NCBI GenBank assembly: GCA_030248135.1
Contig: JASANC010000363.1
Location: forward strand, 40,856-104,855
Reading direction: 5' to 3'
DNA from: Theristus sp. LFF4_11
Lineage: Eukaryota; Nematoda; Chromadorea; Monhysterida; Xyalidae
DNA: 64,000 nucleotides
The translations under genes were made by a program, and so were the position numbers. Position 1 is the stretch's first letter; each line of letters starts with the position of its first letter. Positions 47,513 through 59,500 of the stretch are shown here, piece by piece. Under the pieces are notes generated by a model that was given only the letters and a program-made list of their open reading frames with translations, searched no databases and was not told the origin of the DNA.

Positions 47513-50500
47513 TCATCCAAGCACACTCGGCGACAACAGCACGACGTTCAAGGCGCCCGGCGACAGAACGTTCGGCGACAGGACGCCCGGCGAGAGTAGC
47601 ACCGTTTTCAGAGCGGTCGGCACGAGAATGTTCGGACTGAGCGTGGTCGGACTGAGTATGATGGCGACGAGCGCGCCGGGGCTCAGGATGCGGGGTCGGA
47701 GCACGTTGGGGCTGAGGATGACGCCGTGCAGGAGATCGGCGTGCAGCAGGTGGACGCCGACGGCCTGCAGATGATGGTCGATTTTTGGAAAAATGTTTTT
47801 GCACTGCCGGTACAGTATGGCCGAATAAATAAAGCAGTCCGTCAAGGCGGGAACCGTCGCAGACTAGAGCTTGACTTTTTCAAAAATGCCAACAAAATCA
47901 TGTGTGCAAGAGAAAAAGAAATAAACATAATAGGCCGAAGAATCCATTAGTAAAAAAACGCGTCAAATTTGGCACACAATTTGGTTTCTCAACGTCTTTT
48001 TTAGACCTGCGACTTAAGGCGGCTGTGGACGTAAATGGAAACTACTTTAGTAAACGTAAACGTAGTTTCAGTCTGCATGTTGTAATTCAAAATAGCCTAA
48101 GCGACCCTGCCTTATTTAAGGGACTCGGATTCCTTTGCCAATTTTGAATTCCCGCGCGTCGTGCATGAGACTGCTTACCATATCAAAGATATTACAAACA
48201 CAAGCAACGAAAAACTGCAATAAAACAACTCGCCGTCGGACTGAGCACAATCGGCGACATCAACATCGGCTGCAACATCAGCGACGAGAAGACACCGGGC
48301 GACAGTACAACGGGCGACAAGACGCGCGGCGAGAGGAAGACGGCGCTGAAGACGCCCGGTTTCGCGAATTTCGGATTGGCCACGGCCGGTTTTAGAAGGA
48401 CGAACGCCTTCTGACGCCGATGCCAGCTGCGCAGCGCCGGATTCGCGCGCGAGTGATTCGCCATCAGACGAATGTCGTTCTCTAGCACCTGCAAGAATTG
48501 AATGTTGTTGTTGTTTTTTTGTTTCGAAGTTAAGTAGCATTCATGAAGCAGTGTTTAGTGACCGCGTAGCTATGTTTTAACACAGCTGCGCGTCACTTAT
48601 AGCTGCTTCATGAATGCCGGTTTAGTGTCCGTCTCTGCGAGCTGTGAATGGAGAACTTTGCGTTTTTTTGAATACACCTGAAAGATGGTAAACTTGTTCA
48701 AGCAAATGAACGAACAGTGATTTCGGAGCGTTTTTTTGCCAGTGCTGACCTGCTAAAGAACCAAAAACAGAAGTCTCAAACGAGATCCGGTCATAACAAG
48801 GTCCCAAACATGATCCAGTGCAAAGGGAGGTCGCAAACGAAATCAAGTTGTATCAGATGTCCCAGCCGAAATTCGGTCATTGCAGTGGTCCCAAAGAAGA
48901 TTCGGTCCTTAGAGGTCCCAGCCGGGTAACAAAAAATAAAAATGGTCACAAAAACCAGTCGATTCAGTGTGCAGCATCATTGTGTCCCACACCGGAATGC
49001 AACCAATTCTCATACGAGTGCACGTCTAACCAGCATTCGTTCGTCCGGCGACAACGACTTGAAGTATTCGATGTCGAACGAAGACTGGTGGTCAGTAGCG
49101 TTGTCGACATTCAGCAAATGTTTGGACGAGTACGCCTTCTCCGCCTGTTCACCGTCCATCAGCGTGAACCCGTCGCGATGGATCTCGTGTCTCTGCATCG
49201 GCGAGAACGACTGCTCGATGTCTTGCAACTCGTTGTCGGTGGCGCTGCAAGGCGGTGGAATGTTGGGTTTTGCTTTTCTTTTTGTTTCGGGAAACATTGT
49301 TTTTTTTTGGTTTTTTATCTAGTTTTTTTGTGAGCTGTTTCATTGCTCGTCAGCTAGAGTTTTCGACTCGATCAGTCAGGCTCAGTAACGACTTTGAGTA
49401 AGAGAGACAATCGCCAGAAGAGATGCGTCCAAACTAATGTCCGGTGTCCGTGTCCCTGAGATGCAAGTGGCCCGAAATGCCGACTGTGTTGGTTCCACGT
49501 TTGCTTTTTTTCGGGAGACCACGCGGGACACCCATGACGACAAGACACCGGACACCTGTTCTGACACTTTATGCCACTCGGAGCCAGTCCGCTCAGCCTA
49601 AAGCGTTCCGAATAATAACGTTAAAGTTTCACAACAGAACAAAAAAAACCTCACACGAAATCCTGCAATCTCCTCTGGTACATGATCTTGCGTAACTCCA
49701 TCGTGAACTTCTTCAGGATGTACCGCGAACCGGTCGCCTCGACGATGAACTCCCTCCAATGTTTGCGCTCTGCTTCTCCGACGATAAACTTCGACAGAAG
49801 ATTGTTGAGCGATGTCGGATCTTGCGAGTGTTCGTTTAGGCTGAGAATGTTCGGCGCCAAAAGTTTGACCTGCGAAAATGGGAAAGTGGTGCTGTAGTTA
49901 CATTTTGCGGTGTTGTGCCTCACTTGTCAGCCTGTCGCATGAGAAAATATCGCCCCTTTGGTACCGTTTCTGGCGCACGCCGCCTTATAAACGAAGTGGG
50001 ATTTTCGCCATGTCAAAATTCTGAATTTTTTGGTTTCCCGCGGTGTGACACTCCGCCCAGTTTTGGGTGGGGGTCTTATAAGTGGGAGGAACCTTTTTGC
50101 AAGACTTTACGGTAAATCAGCGGTATTCCGCGCATATCGAAAAATTGTCATGGAGGCTAGCCACTAGTGGCACATAAACATGGTGCATCGCTCATTTGTT
50201 TTTTTGGTTATTTGTATGCGGGCAGGGCACCAAAAGGGTCAGGAGCACACCAAAGGACACCGAGTCACAACCATTTTTCCGGACCCAAATGTAACTTGAA
50301 CAAAACAGCCAGTTCATTGTAATTTTCATGAAGCACCTTAGGTTTGCTAAAAGGTAGAGATTACTGAAACCCTTTATCTCTCTAGCGAGGGGTTGAAAAA
50401 AGTTTAACATTTCAGTTCCTTTATTTAAAAAATTTCAAAAAAAATTAACTCCACCTCTCCAGTCTGATTGGCCATCGTGTCGTCGTCGCCCAACAGAATC

Positions 50501-53211
50501 TGAGCCGCCTTTTCTGCCGTGAAATTTCCGGCCAGCAAATCGGTTAGTGCCGCATTCGAATTGGCGTCGTCGTCGTCGAGTGACAGGAACTTTGGCGACA
50601 ACAATTCCACGTTCAGTCGCGCGCCATTGTTGTTGTGGTCGTTTTGTGCGATCAGTTTGCTCAGCCAGTCGTTGCGGCGGGTCGTTCTGAAAATTGGAAG
50701 AAATGGTTGGTGAAACTTTTGTTTTTTTTTCAGGTTTTAGGTTCGTCAATGGCCGTATACTGACTGGTCAGAATGTTTGTCTTGGTTGCAGCATGATGAT
50801 TTGAAAAAATTCAACATCAATCGGTAGCTGTGATGAAAGTGGACCTGGATTGCATTAAAAAATTCACATTAAAACTTTGTATTACAGCGTCAAAAAAAAC
50901 AGACACGCACACCAGTGAACTGACACACCGCGTGGTTCTATATGGCATCTGTGTGTGTGTGTGTCTGTGCCAGTGTGTTTGTTTCCGCTTGCGTGTATTA
51001 CACCAAAAGGGCAGTGGGACAACGACGCAGCTCCCACACAGCGTCCACCACGCAACCGACCGAGCCAAATTGCGTCACTTCCTTTCCCAATGGGCCATGA
51101 ACCAACAACAACCAGAAGTGCACGCCATTTACAAACTCTCGCGCCTTACCCATTATTACTGAAGTGATCGAAGCGAAACAGCTGCTTGAACAGTCGCCCG
51201 AGCAGATTGTTGTTTGTCTCCGTGCCATAGGCGGCGCTGGCTGCTGGCAGTTGGACGTCATTCCAGCGGTTTCTCGTCAACTGGCGACTTTGGTGGCGTT
51301 CGAACGACAACAGCTGCTGGACCAGTTGCTTCGCCTCGGCGCCTAGCGCCTCGATCGATTTGCCCTCAGCGTCTGGCGGGGTACCGCGGATGCTCTTGGC
51401 GATGCCTGCGGTTTGGTTTGGATTTTTTTAACTTTGTTTTTATCAGAAGGAGTTCAGAAATAAAAGGGAGGATGAGTGACTATTTTTGAACCAAAATATA
51501 AAAGTAATTGTACGTTTATTTAAAAAATCAGCCAAGATGTACAGGATAGTTCTCTGCATTTCGACCTGGCCAACATCATATGCAGAAGAGGGGTGGCCTC
51601 ATCAGTGCTGTGTCCCTCTTTGCACTTTTTTTTCGCAGCACGCAGAGCATGCGAAACGTTGATTTGCGGTGAGAAGAACGACTCTATCGGGTTTGTTAAA
51701 ATCGAACACCAAGTTTGTGGCCGAACGTTTTTTCTTTGCAACTCGATGCCGTTCTTTCTTTCTTTTGTGAGGTTTTTATTTTTTTGCAAAAAAGTGACAG
51801 GTGCAAACAAACCTGCTCCACTTACTGGTCAACGTTTTCGGTAGACTCCAGTTCCTAGTCCCCACCAGCGGCGCCTGATTCGGGGCGCGTCGCTTCGTTC
51901 GTTTGCGCACCAGAAAACGTCTCCATCGTTGCCATTTTCGGTTGTCCCGCCAATCCAGTGCGTCCGCAATGCACTCCGCCATACGTGTGAGGTGCTGCAG
52001 CAGTTAAGTATTGTGGTGTGCGTTCATGAATGGTGCAGCAATTAGTATTGGGTGCGTTCATGAATTGTGCAGCAATTATTGTTGGGTGCGTTCATGAATT
52101 GTGCAGTAATAATTATTGGGTGCGTTCATGAATGGTACAGCAGTTATTGTTGTGTGCGTTCATGAATGGTACAAACAGTTATAATTAGAAAAGAAGCATT
52201 TATTGATGTGAGTCGACGTGAGTCCGGTGTCCTGTCCCCTGGGTGTCCCGCGGGGTCTCGCCCAGAAATAAAAGTAGCAACTCACAGTCGACACTTTTGG
52301 GACACACTTCTATTCGGGGCTCAGACACCGCTCGGGACAACCTAACGGACAAGACTCCGGACATGTTCGGATAGGCGTGCTCTGCCTCTTCATCACCTGC
52401 GCCGTCGGCTTGTAGTCCTTTGTGATCGTCTGTTGGATTGCGAAATCGCCATTTCCACCCGGTTTGCTAAGCGGCAGCAATGCCTCCGACGTGCGAATAC
52501 AATCCAGCAGTTTTGCTCGATCCTCCACGCTCAGTTGTTTGCCCAATTTTAGGGCGAATTGGACCAGAAACGTGGCATGCGTCCGTATGTAGGACTCAGT
52601 TGCAACCGCTTCGAACAATTCTCGAGCTTCGTCGGGATTGGTCGCTTTTGAATGGTCGTTCGCTGATTGGCTGTGCGGTTGCGGTCGTTTTCGCGTCGGA
52701 TTTGAGATCGTTCGATGGTTGAGATGCCGAGAGTGGATTCGCGCCGTCGCAGGTTCGTCGAATTCTGCGTGTTTGTTCGGTTTTTTTAGAAACTTTTATT
52801 TTATTTTAAGCTATTTTAAGAAATTTTGCGATGTTGCAATTTGAGACAGCCAGGAGTTGATTTCTGCAACAGTACGCAAAATTATTGCTTCTCCTCCGTT
52901 GTTTTCAGTTTTCCGTCGTTTTTGCGGTTTTTGTGTCGCAATTTCTGCTCCAATGTGCTCTGTCCAATGTCCAATGTCCAATCCATTGGATTAGCCGATC
53001 TGTTGCTTTATGCTAATAGCTGTATAATGCTAATTTCATCGGCTTGATCGAAAGCTTGAACTTTTGAATCGAAATGCATGTGCAACAATCAGTAATACCT
53101 ACTTTTTGTTTGCTGGATTAAAAACAAAAAAGCCAACTTACCTTGGATAAAGTTTGCATGGCAAACTGCGCACAAAAATATGGCTATTGAGATTCGAAAT
53201 CTTACTCTCAT
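47513..53211 (-). CDS. MLT-10-like (moulting cycle family) secreted protein, ~720 aa, 9 exons
   Basis: Exons: 53211-53142, 52764-52397, 51994-51826, 51405-51150, 50686-50455, 49869-49655, 49244-49016, 48488-48216, 47863-47513. Joins are in phase; the last intron is the only ambiguous one. Exon 1 is a signal peptide (MRVRFRISIAIFLCAVCHA) with a GTAAGT donor. The middle matches the nematode moulting-cycle family: LNVELLSPKFLSLDDDD, KLLAPNILSLNEHSQDP, and an all-alpha segment ending DIEYFKSLSPDERMLVRRAL. The last two exons are the family's hallmark, repeated (hydrophobic)-LSP units such as VFLSPRVLSPVVLSPGVFS and VLLSPGVLSPNVLSPGA. In C. elegans mlt-10 is expressed in hypodermis in pulses at each moult and is needed for complete moulting; a cuticle-associated role is inferred here by homology. 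The poly(A) signal is probably TTTATT at 47275. Confidence 0.82.
48531..48624. repeat. TTCATGAA-family MITE in MLT-10-like intron
   Basis: TAAGTAGCATTCATGAAGCA mirrors TGCTTCATGAATGCCGGTTT, with GTGTTTAGTGACCGCGTAGC inside. About 90% like the copy at 39283. Confidence 0.85.
49438..49557. repeat. GTCCGG-family inverted repeat, copy 2
   Basis: ATGTCCGGTGTCCGTGTCCC on the left and GGGACACCCATGACGACAAG plus ACACCGGACAC on the right are inverted. It lies in an MLT-10-like intron. Confidence 0.7.
49955..50112. repeat. Dispersed repeat, pair of 54577-54742
   Basis: Contains TTGGTTTCCCGCGGTGTGAC, CTCCGCCCAGTTTTGGGTGG and AAGTGGGAGGAACC. The inverted counterpart at 54577-54742 has GGTTCCTCCCACTT, ATGGGCGGAGCGTCACACGG and GGGAAACCAAAAAA. 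The open frames across both are repeat-derived. Confidence 0.75.
52015..52190. repeat. 35-bp tandem repeat (about five units) with TTCATGAA core
   Basis: GTGCGTTCATGAATTGTGCA followed by GCAATTATTGTTGG recurs at about 52016, 52051, 52086, 52122 and 52156 with 1-5 changes per unit. It lies in the intron just before the 51994 exon of the MLT-10-like gene. The TTCATGAAT core is shared with the palindromic MITE family. Confidence 0.85.
52203..52365. repeat. GTCCGG-family inverted repeat, copy 3
   Basis: GTCCGGTGTCCTGTCCCCTG and GGTGTCCCGCGGGGTCTCG on the left are mirrored by ACACCGCTCGGGACAACC and GGACAAGACTCCGGACATG on the right. Confidence 0.65.
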
Positions 53212-54576
53212 TATTATGGTTTTTCTGAAAATAATGTGTGATTAAAAACGTTAAAACGATTAAAAATACAACGAAAGTTACAATACAATTTTTTTGAATA
53301 CTGAATGCAGGTCAATCATCATTAAATTTTTTTTCATTTTCACACCAGTTAGCGGCACAATGGAAGGATTGAATAAATGCCTATCACCGGAGCATGGGGA
53401 ATTTTAGTGGCCTTTCCGAAAACGGTAGAACAGGCAGGACCTGTTCCGACTCAGAACTGGCTTTGCCTTTTGTGACCTTTTTACCCATATTTCACCTTTT
53501 ACCCTTTGTCCGGTGACATTTGCTGAACTTTGATGATACATCTGTTTCAGTGGAACTACAAAACAATAACTTCCATATTACATCGTACATTGCGCAATAA
53601 TTGTGTGCACACTGCACAGTGACTGCAACGTACATATGACGACAAGTCAAAGAGAAATGATAAAAACCAGATTATTATTAATGTTTTGTTTGTGGATTAT
53701 GATTCCAGTTAGGGTAATTACTATTACAAACCGGTAATCAGGCACCGACATGGAATACACTTTTTATTTCAAACTGCTTGGTAATTCATGCTAATCTTTT
53801 AGGGGCGACCGTAAAAAGTGCCAGAAAAAAATCACCAGTCAACAGAAAAACGTCGCAGTTTCAAACCTGGTTTAAAAACTTTGAATGCTGGAACGCAAAA
53901 AATCACAAAATGGTCAGTTTTAACGTTGTTTATTGTTCGACAATCGGTATAACCATCAATTTACATATGCGTGAAAATACCGCGAAAATATTATTTCCCG
54001 TTTATTTCGTAATATGACCCTGTTAAATTTGCGTAAAGGTATTCACGAGAATAAAAATCATTTGGTTATTTTACAAACCGATTTCAGAATTGCAAACGGA
54101 TATCTTACGAAGTTTTGTTGGTTTTCCATCAGACACGGTTTTACAAACAATATAAAAAATCAGACTGTTCTACAGTTTTGACCTGGTTGTACTAAGACAA
54201 CGCACACACATTTCTGCCAAATACGTTTTTTATTATTATCATCTTTTCGCCATAAAGAAGATTTGTTGAAAACCAGTGCATGCGGTATGTAATTGTGATG
54301 GGGATATCATTCTAAAGGTCGATTTATGGTTATGACCGTTGTTGTATGAAATTTATCTGCAGTAAAAACCGGATTTTTTTCGCGTCTTTTTTGGAATTCG
54401 ATAATTTTTTATTACGTGTTTTATAGACAACTGTATCTGGAACAACAAAGCGTGTATGACATCTGAAAAACACGCCATAATACACGAATGACGTGACACA
54501 AATCACGACAGTTTGTCGACTTTTTTTCGCGCAAAAAGTTTGTGCACCTGCACAGCATGAAGACAACAACTACAAT

Positions 54577-54742
54577 GAAGTCTTGCATATACGGTTCCTC
54601 CCACTTAAAACCCCTCCACCCTAAAATGGGCGGAGCGTCACACGGCGGGAAACCAAAAAACTTACAATTTTGACTTCGTCGAAATTCCACCGCGTTTATA
54701 AAGCCGGACTTCCCAACTTCGCTTTATAAGACCTCCTCCATA
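54577..54742. repeat. Dispersed repeat, inverted counterpart of 49955-50112
   Basis: See the pair at 49955. Shared blocks are GGTTCCTCCCACTT, GGGCGGAGCGTCACACGG, GGGAAACCAAAAAA and GTTTATAAAGC. Confidence 0.75.
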
Positions 54743-55219
54743 AGGTTGTCACACAAAATTCCACATGCATTTTTTTCTGAAATTTTTTTGGTTTTCAAAA
54801 CCAGCATTTTTCCAGCACGTCCCGTTATCTTTAGAACACGTGCTCATTTATAACATGCCGTGAAGTGACGTGCCGGGTATTTTGACTTGCCTACTCATGG
54901 GGTCTTGCACTTCTCTTGTTCATAAATGCCTATCACTAAATACTGCTTCATGAATGGCCCTTTTAGTGATGTAATAAAGGCTCTTGTTTTACTCTTGCTT
55001 TGTCGCAAAACTACTAGGATATTAAAGATCTCAACTGCAAGTGAATCGATTGTTTGGCAACAAACTGTTTCTCTCTTTTTCATGACTAAATTGTTTGCTA
55101 CACTTTTGTGTTGATGCAATCGTTTATTTTACGGCTTCAAAGGATGATACTTTCAAACAGATAATACGGTATTAAAAACAGCGGATACCACCAAAAAACA
55201 TTTTTTGCAACATGCATTG

Positions 55220-56311
55220 TACAGGGTGAACCAAAAAAAAGGTTCCAATTCTAAAATGCTCTCACTGGCGTGTGCTGAGGTGTTTAGAGCTGAAAATTGG
55301 AACACTATTAGAAAACAGTTGGAGGTTTTTCTGACTATTTTTTTTCACGGTATGTTGCCCCTATCACTCACTACAGCAGAATATCTGAAAAACATGAAAA
55401 ATCGACAAATGTGGTGAAATGCAGAGAATTAATTTAGCTGTTACAAAGACCAAATGATGAACGTTGGTGATAACCCGAGTGTTCGCAACACAAAAAAGAT
55501 GAAAAAACAATACGCACACACAACAGCTTGGAAATGCCGAATGCTCAATGGCATTTGAACAGTCTTTGAGCAAGCTGATGTTTCACTTCGAATCTTCTAG
55601 GGTGCGTGAGCGGTTCTGCTCAGAACAGATGCGAATTTCTCTTTTCAAATGCGAAATGTTTTTCTTTTTTAATTCACACAATTTGCCACTCTGCTTTTTT
55701 CACCATAGCAGATTGATTGTTTTCTGCAGTGAAAAATGCAATTCCATTTTCAGTCGTTGCGGCCATCATGGTTAAGTGGACGGCAGAAAAGCGAGTCTGG
55801 TCTGCCAATTGGTGGGAACATGCGAATAAGTTATCTACAGTGGTTCGCCAATTTTGTACAAAATTCTATTTTACACCGCGTGGCGATACATCAGTTCACA
55901 AGTCGGTATGAGCAATGATAAACAGTGAGATTATGGGCGACCGTTGTTTTTCGTCAAAAATCGCTATTTTTTTTGAAAATTACACTGTAAAAATAAACTG
56001 AAACGTGTAAACCAAAAAATTTGTAATCACAAAATAGCTCTCAAAGTGTTCTAACAGTGTTCCAAATTTTAAGCCATGAGGTTCTTGCTACAGCAAAATC
56101 AACCCTCTGTATTTCTCCACATTTGTCGATTTTTCTTGTTTTTCAGATATTCTGCTGTAGTGAGTGATAGGGGCAACATACCGTGAAAAAAAATAGTCAG
56201 AAAAACCTCCAACTGTTTTCTAATAGTGTTCCAATTTTCAGCTCTAAACACCTCAGCACACGCCAGTGAGAGCATTTTAGAATTGGAACCTTTTTTTTGA
56301 CTCACACTGTA
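55220..56311. mobile_element. Mariner-like element, 1.09 kb, with ~200-bp terminal inverted repeats
   Basis: The ends are TACAGGGTGAACCAAAAAAA and an inverted TACAGTGTG, bounded by TA. The arms at 55220-55428 and 56096-56311 are near-identical over ~200 bases. An interior plus-strand frame at 55769-55911 resembles the N-terminal helix-turn-helix of mariner/IS630-type transposases (KWTAEKRVWSANWW, then VVRQFCTKFYFTPRGD), but the catalytic region is absent. This is a defective, non-autonomous copy. Confidence 0.82.
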
Positions 56312-56392
56312 TAACCTTTTGCTGACTTGTCAATCGATGGACTAAAAAAAATACCAAAAACAATTTTTTACAGAGTTACACAAATCAACATT

Positions 56393-56490
56393 TCAATCAA
56401 TCAATCAATCAATCAATCAGTCAATCAATCAATTAATCAATCAATCAATCACTCACTCAATCAATCAATCAATCAATCAATCATTCAATC

Positions 56491-56525
<35 letters not shown>

Positions 56526-56556
56526 CAATCAATCAATCAATCAATCGATTAGTTTT

Positions 56557-56596
<40 letters not shown>
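56393..56596. repeat. (TCAA)n microsatellite overlapping the NPHP1 stop codon
   Basis: About 200 bases of TCAA with occasional TCAT, TCAG and TTAA variants. Read on the minus strand it is (TTGA)n, and the first in-frame TGA at 56591-56589 terminates NPHP1. Confidence 0.95.
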
Positions 56597-56597
<1 letters not shown>

Positions 56598-59500
56598 TGC
56601 GTGTGGCCCGATCAATGTCACAGAAAGATCGAAAATATTGATTGGTTTGTAGTCCACGTTGAAGTCCACAGCGCCACTCAGCCAATTTGCTGACGAACGT
56701 TGATGTTCTCGATAGGACAGCAGGAATTGCGAAATGATTTCGGAGCGTGCCTAGAAAAAAGGTAAAATTAATTCAAAGAAACCCTCATTCTTGATGAATT
56801 TCGCACAATAAAATGGCTGGATGGATTCTGGAATGTTTCGAAACGACTTTTAAATGCAAGCACTACCATTTAACGAAACGCAAAGGCTAACCGTTAACGC
56901 CTTTGCGTTGCCAACTTCATACGGCGTCAAAATCGTCGAACCGTACAAGGCACCAATTGAATCGTTGAAAAACGTCCGAAAATCATTCGCCATCGTCTGT
57001 TCGTCGCTTTTCTAAAATTATGGAGATGCAATTTGCGCTTGGCAGTGCAGTGCAGAATGCAAAAAAACATTTCTGCGTGGACCAAAGCAACAAAACTGGA
57101 CAGTCTTCGAAATTTGACACTCCAAAATTTGACCAGATACGAGTCAGATGATAAGTGACAAGGCATGTCTCGACCGACGCATAACCGCACGATTTCAAAA
57201 AAAACTCGGACCTTGCTGTCCCTGCGTTTCGTTTTCAGCCGTTCTGCCCAAAGTGTCCTAACTGCGTCCATCAGGTCCGGTTGTTCGGCTACCGACGCAA
57301 AATTGGCCAAAAACTGGTCCGAAATACGCTCGCTCGACTGCAACTGAACGCGGTCTCGAATCAGCACTTGGCCTGAGAAGTGTATGATTTGAAATTTGAA
57401 ATTTAAAGTTTTGATATTTTGAATTTGAAATTCAGATAGGACATTTGAAACTTTGTGACAGAAGTAGTTCTGTACAGTTTCCGAAAAGTTTGCTCACAAA
57501 AGAACAAATAAAACTCTTCACTCTCTATTTTATATTAAACGCACAGAACGAGTCTAAAGCGCCATTCATGGAGGTTGAAGAGCGTGCGCGTCGCTTCACG
57601 CGGCGTCATGTTCGCTACGCATTCATGAAGCAAAAAACAGCGCAGCTTCACGTGCGAAAGTGACGCCTGCGCATCAGCGCGCGCGAGCGAGTGCATGAAT
57701 GGGCGCTTTAACGCGCTACCACCAAGGCCACAAGGGTGACAAATAAAAACACAGACACACATTTTGACACGCGTGCTGCTGTAACACCCTGTGATGTGCC
57801 AGTGCGTTTGTTTGTGACTGTGTGCACGGCGTTCAGAATAGCAGTTGAGAAAATAAAACCAACCGCAAATCTGTCGATAGTAATACGCACACGACACCAG
57901 CTGCGTATTCCACAACAGAACGTCGGGAAGTGAACTGAAAAGAAAAGTAAAATCCAGCTTTAAAAACCAAAGCTTTGAAACGTAAAAAAAGTTCAAAAAA
58001 TTCAAAAAATAATGCCAAAAAAGCCAAAACACTGAAAGAAAGAAAAACTGAAAGAAAATGTTTATCTCACTCAATCTGCTCGGTCATTGTATTGCCCGGG
58101 TCGAACGCTCTGAGCACCAATCTAGGTGACTGCCTCGATGGCTGCGACTGGCCCACGGTCAGGGACGTTTCAGAGTCACTCTCAAACGGGCTCGTACTTG
58201 TGTTGAGTGGAATTTCGTATTTTCTGAGCAAGAATTGTTTTGTGTTTGAGCTCGGGTGCTTGAGCTTGAGCATTTACGTGAAAATGCGACCATGATGATT
58301 TTTTGTTGGATCTGTCTGTAACTGCTGTATTACTTTAGCGCATACATGAAGCAGTATTTAGTGACGCGCAGCTGTGCTGTATGTATGTACTGTTTCATGA
58401 ATGTCGCTTTTGTGTTTGAGCACTTGCATCCTACACCGAAGTGCCCAACAAACGAACTGTCTTGAATAAAAGATTCGTGTAAACACTTCTATTTGTAGGT
58501 TTGGTTTTCTCTGATCAACTGCGTTTCAAATGGGACATGGATGGGACACGGGTTTTGCACAAAACTGATGACGGACTGAAGATATCAGCACGCGTGAAAC
58601 ATCAACCAACATTATCGACACTCACTTGTTCTCAATGCAGTCTGCTGCGTGCGTTTCGCCCGGTTTCGCATTCGCCGGCTGATGTTTCAGTTTCACCGGG
58701 TCCACAATGGGCATCGTACCCCAGCCAACCAGGAAGCTGCTCGTCTTGTTATCAGCCTGTTGATTGGTTGACACTCAAGTTTTTCTTCAAATTTTATGTA
58801 ATCTACATCATTCTTAATCTAAATGATCAGTTATTTTTGGATTTGCGTGCACTATTTTCAACCAGGTGTGTGCAGATAACGTTGGTCAAATGGCGACATG
58901 TATGCGGGTTAAAAAGTTGGGTAAAATTTTGGGTAAAAATACTTACCGGTGAAACACACGTGATCGCGAGCTCGAACAGCAGCACCACGTTTGTGTTTGC
59001 ATAATTGGAGCGAATGAAAAATTCACCGTGTTCCGCAACGCTCCTGCTATCAGTCAGCTGAAAATTGTTTTTTTCTGTTCTTTTAGAAAAGCTTTAGTTT
59101 TTTGTTTGGGTAGCTGAATGAAATGTGGGAACTTCCAATCATTGGACTGGACACACTAACTTCGTTTCATATTGTCTCTGAAACATTATTATTCATCATA
59201 ATGCCACGGGAGGCTTTAATCTTTTGTTTTAGTTACCAGAAAAAAATTAAATTTTTGTAATCTTGTTATCTCGGAGAATAAACGCTGTTGCTACTATTTT
59301 TGCGACTAATTAAAGTTGCTACAAAATTGACTGCACGTGTTAAAAGATGCTAACAACTTTAGCGATTTACAGTTGAACTCTAAATTATAGGTTATCAGCT
59401 GATTGGTTGGTGGATCAGTTTATGATCGATCAGAAGCGCTGTTTTAATAATGAAGAAAAACAGTAGAGTTCATCAGTTCAGCGTCGCGCACAGCCATCTT

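Larger units (their letters stand above)
53212..56588. other. Intergenic region between MLT-10-like gene and NPHP1
   Basis: No host coding exon supported. It contains the repeat 54577-54742, half of a TTCATGAA MITE at 54930-54968, and the mariner-like element at 55220-56311. A (TCAA)n microsatellite runs through 56393-56596. Confidence 0.6.

Noticed and set aside
54421..54690. Minus-strand 89-codon frame
   Set aside because: Its first half is the dispersed repeat shared with 49955-50112.
56327..56641. Frame encoding a long Asn-Gln-Ser repeat
   Set aside because: It is the translation of the (TCAA)n microsatellite and overlaps the real NPHP1 3' end on the other strand.
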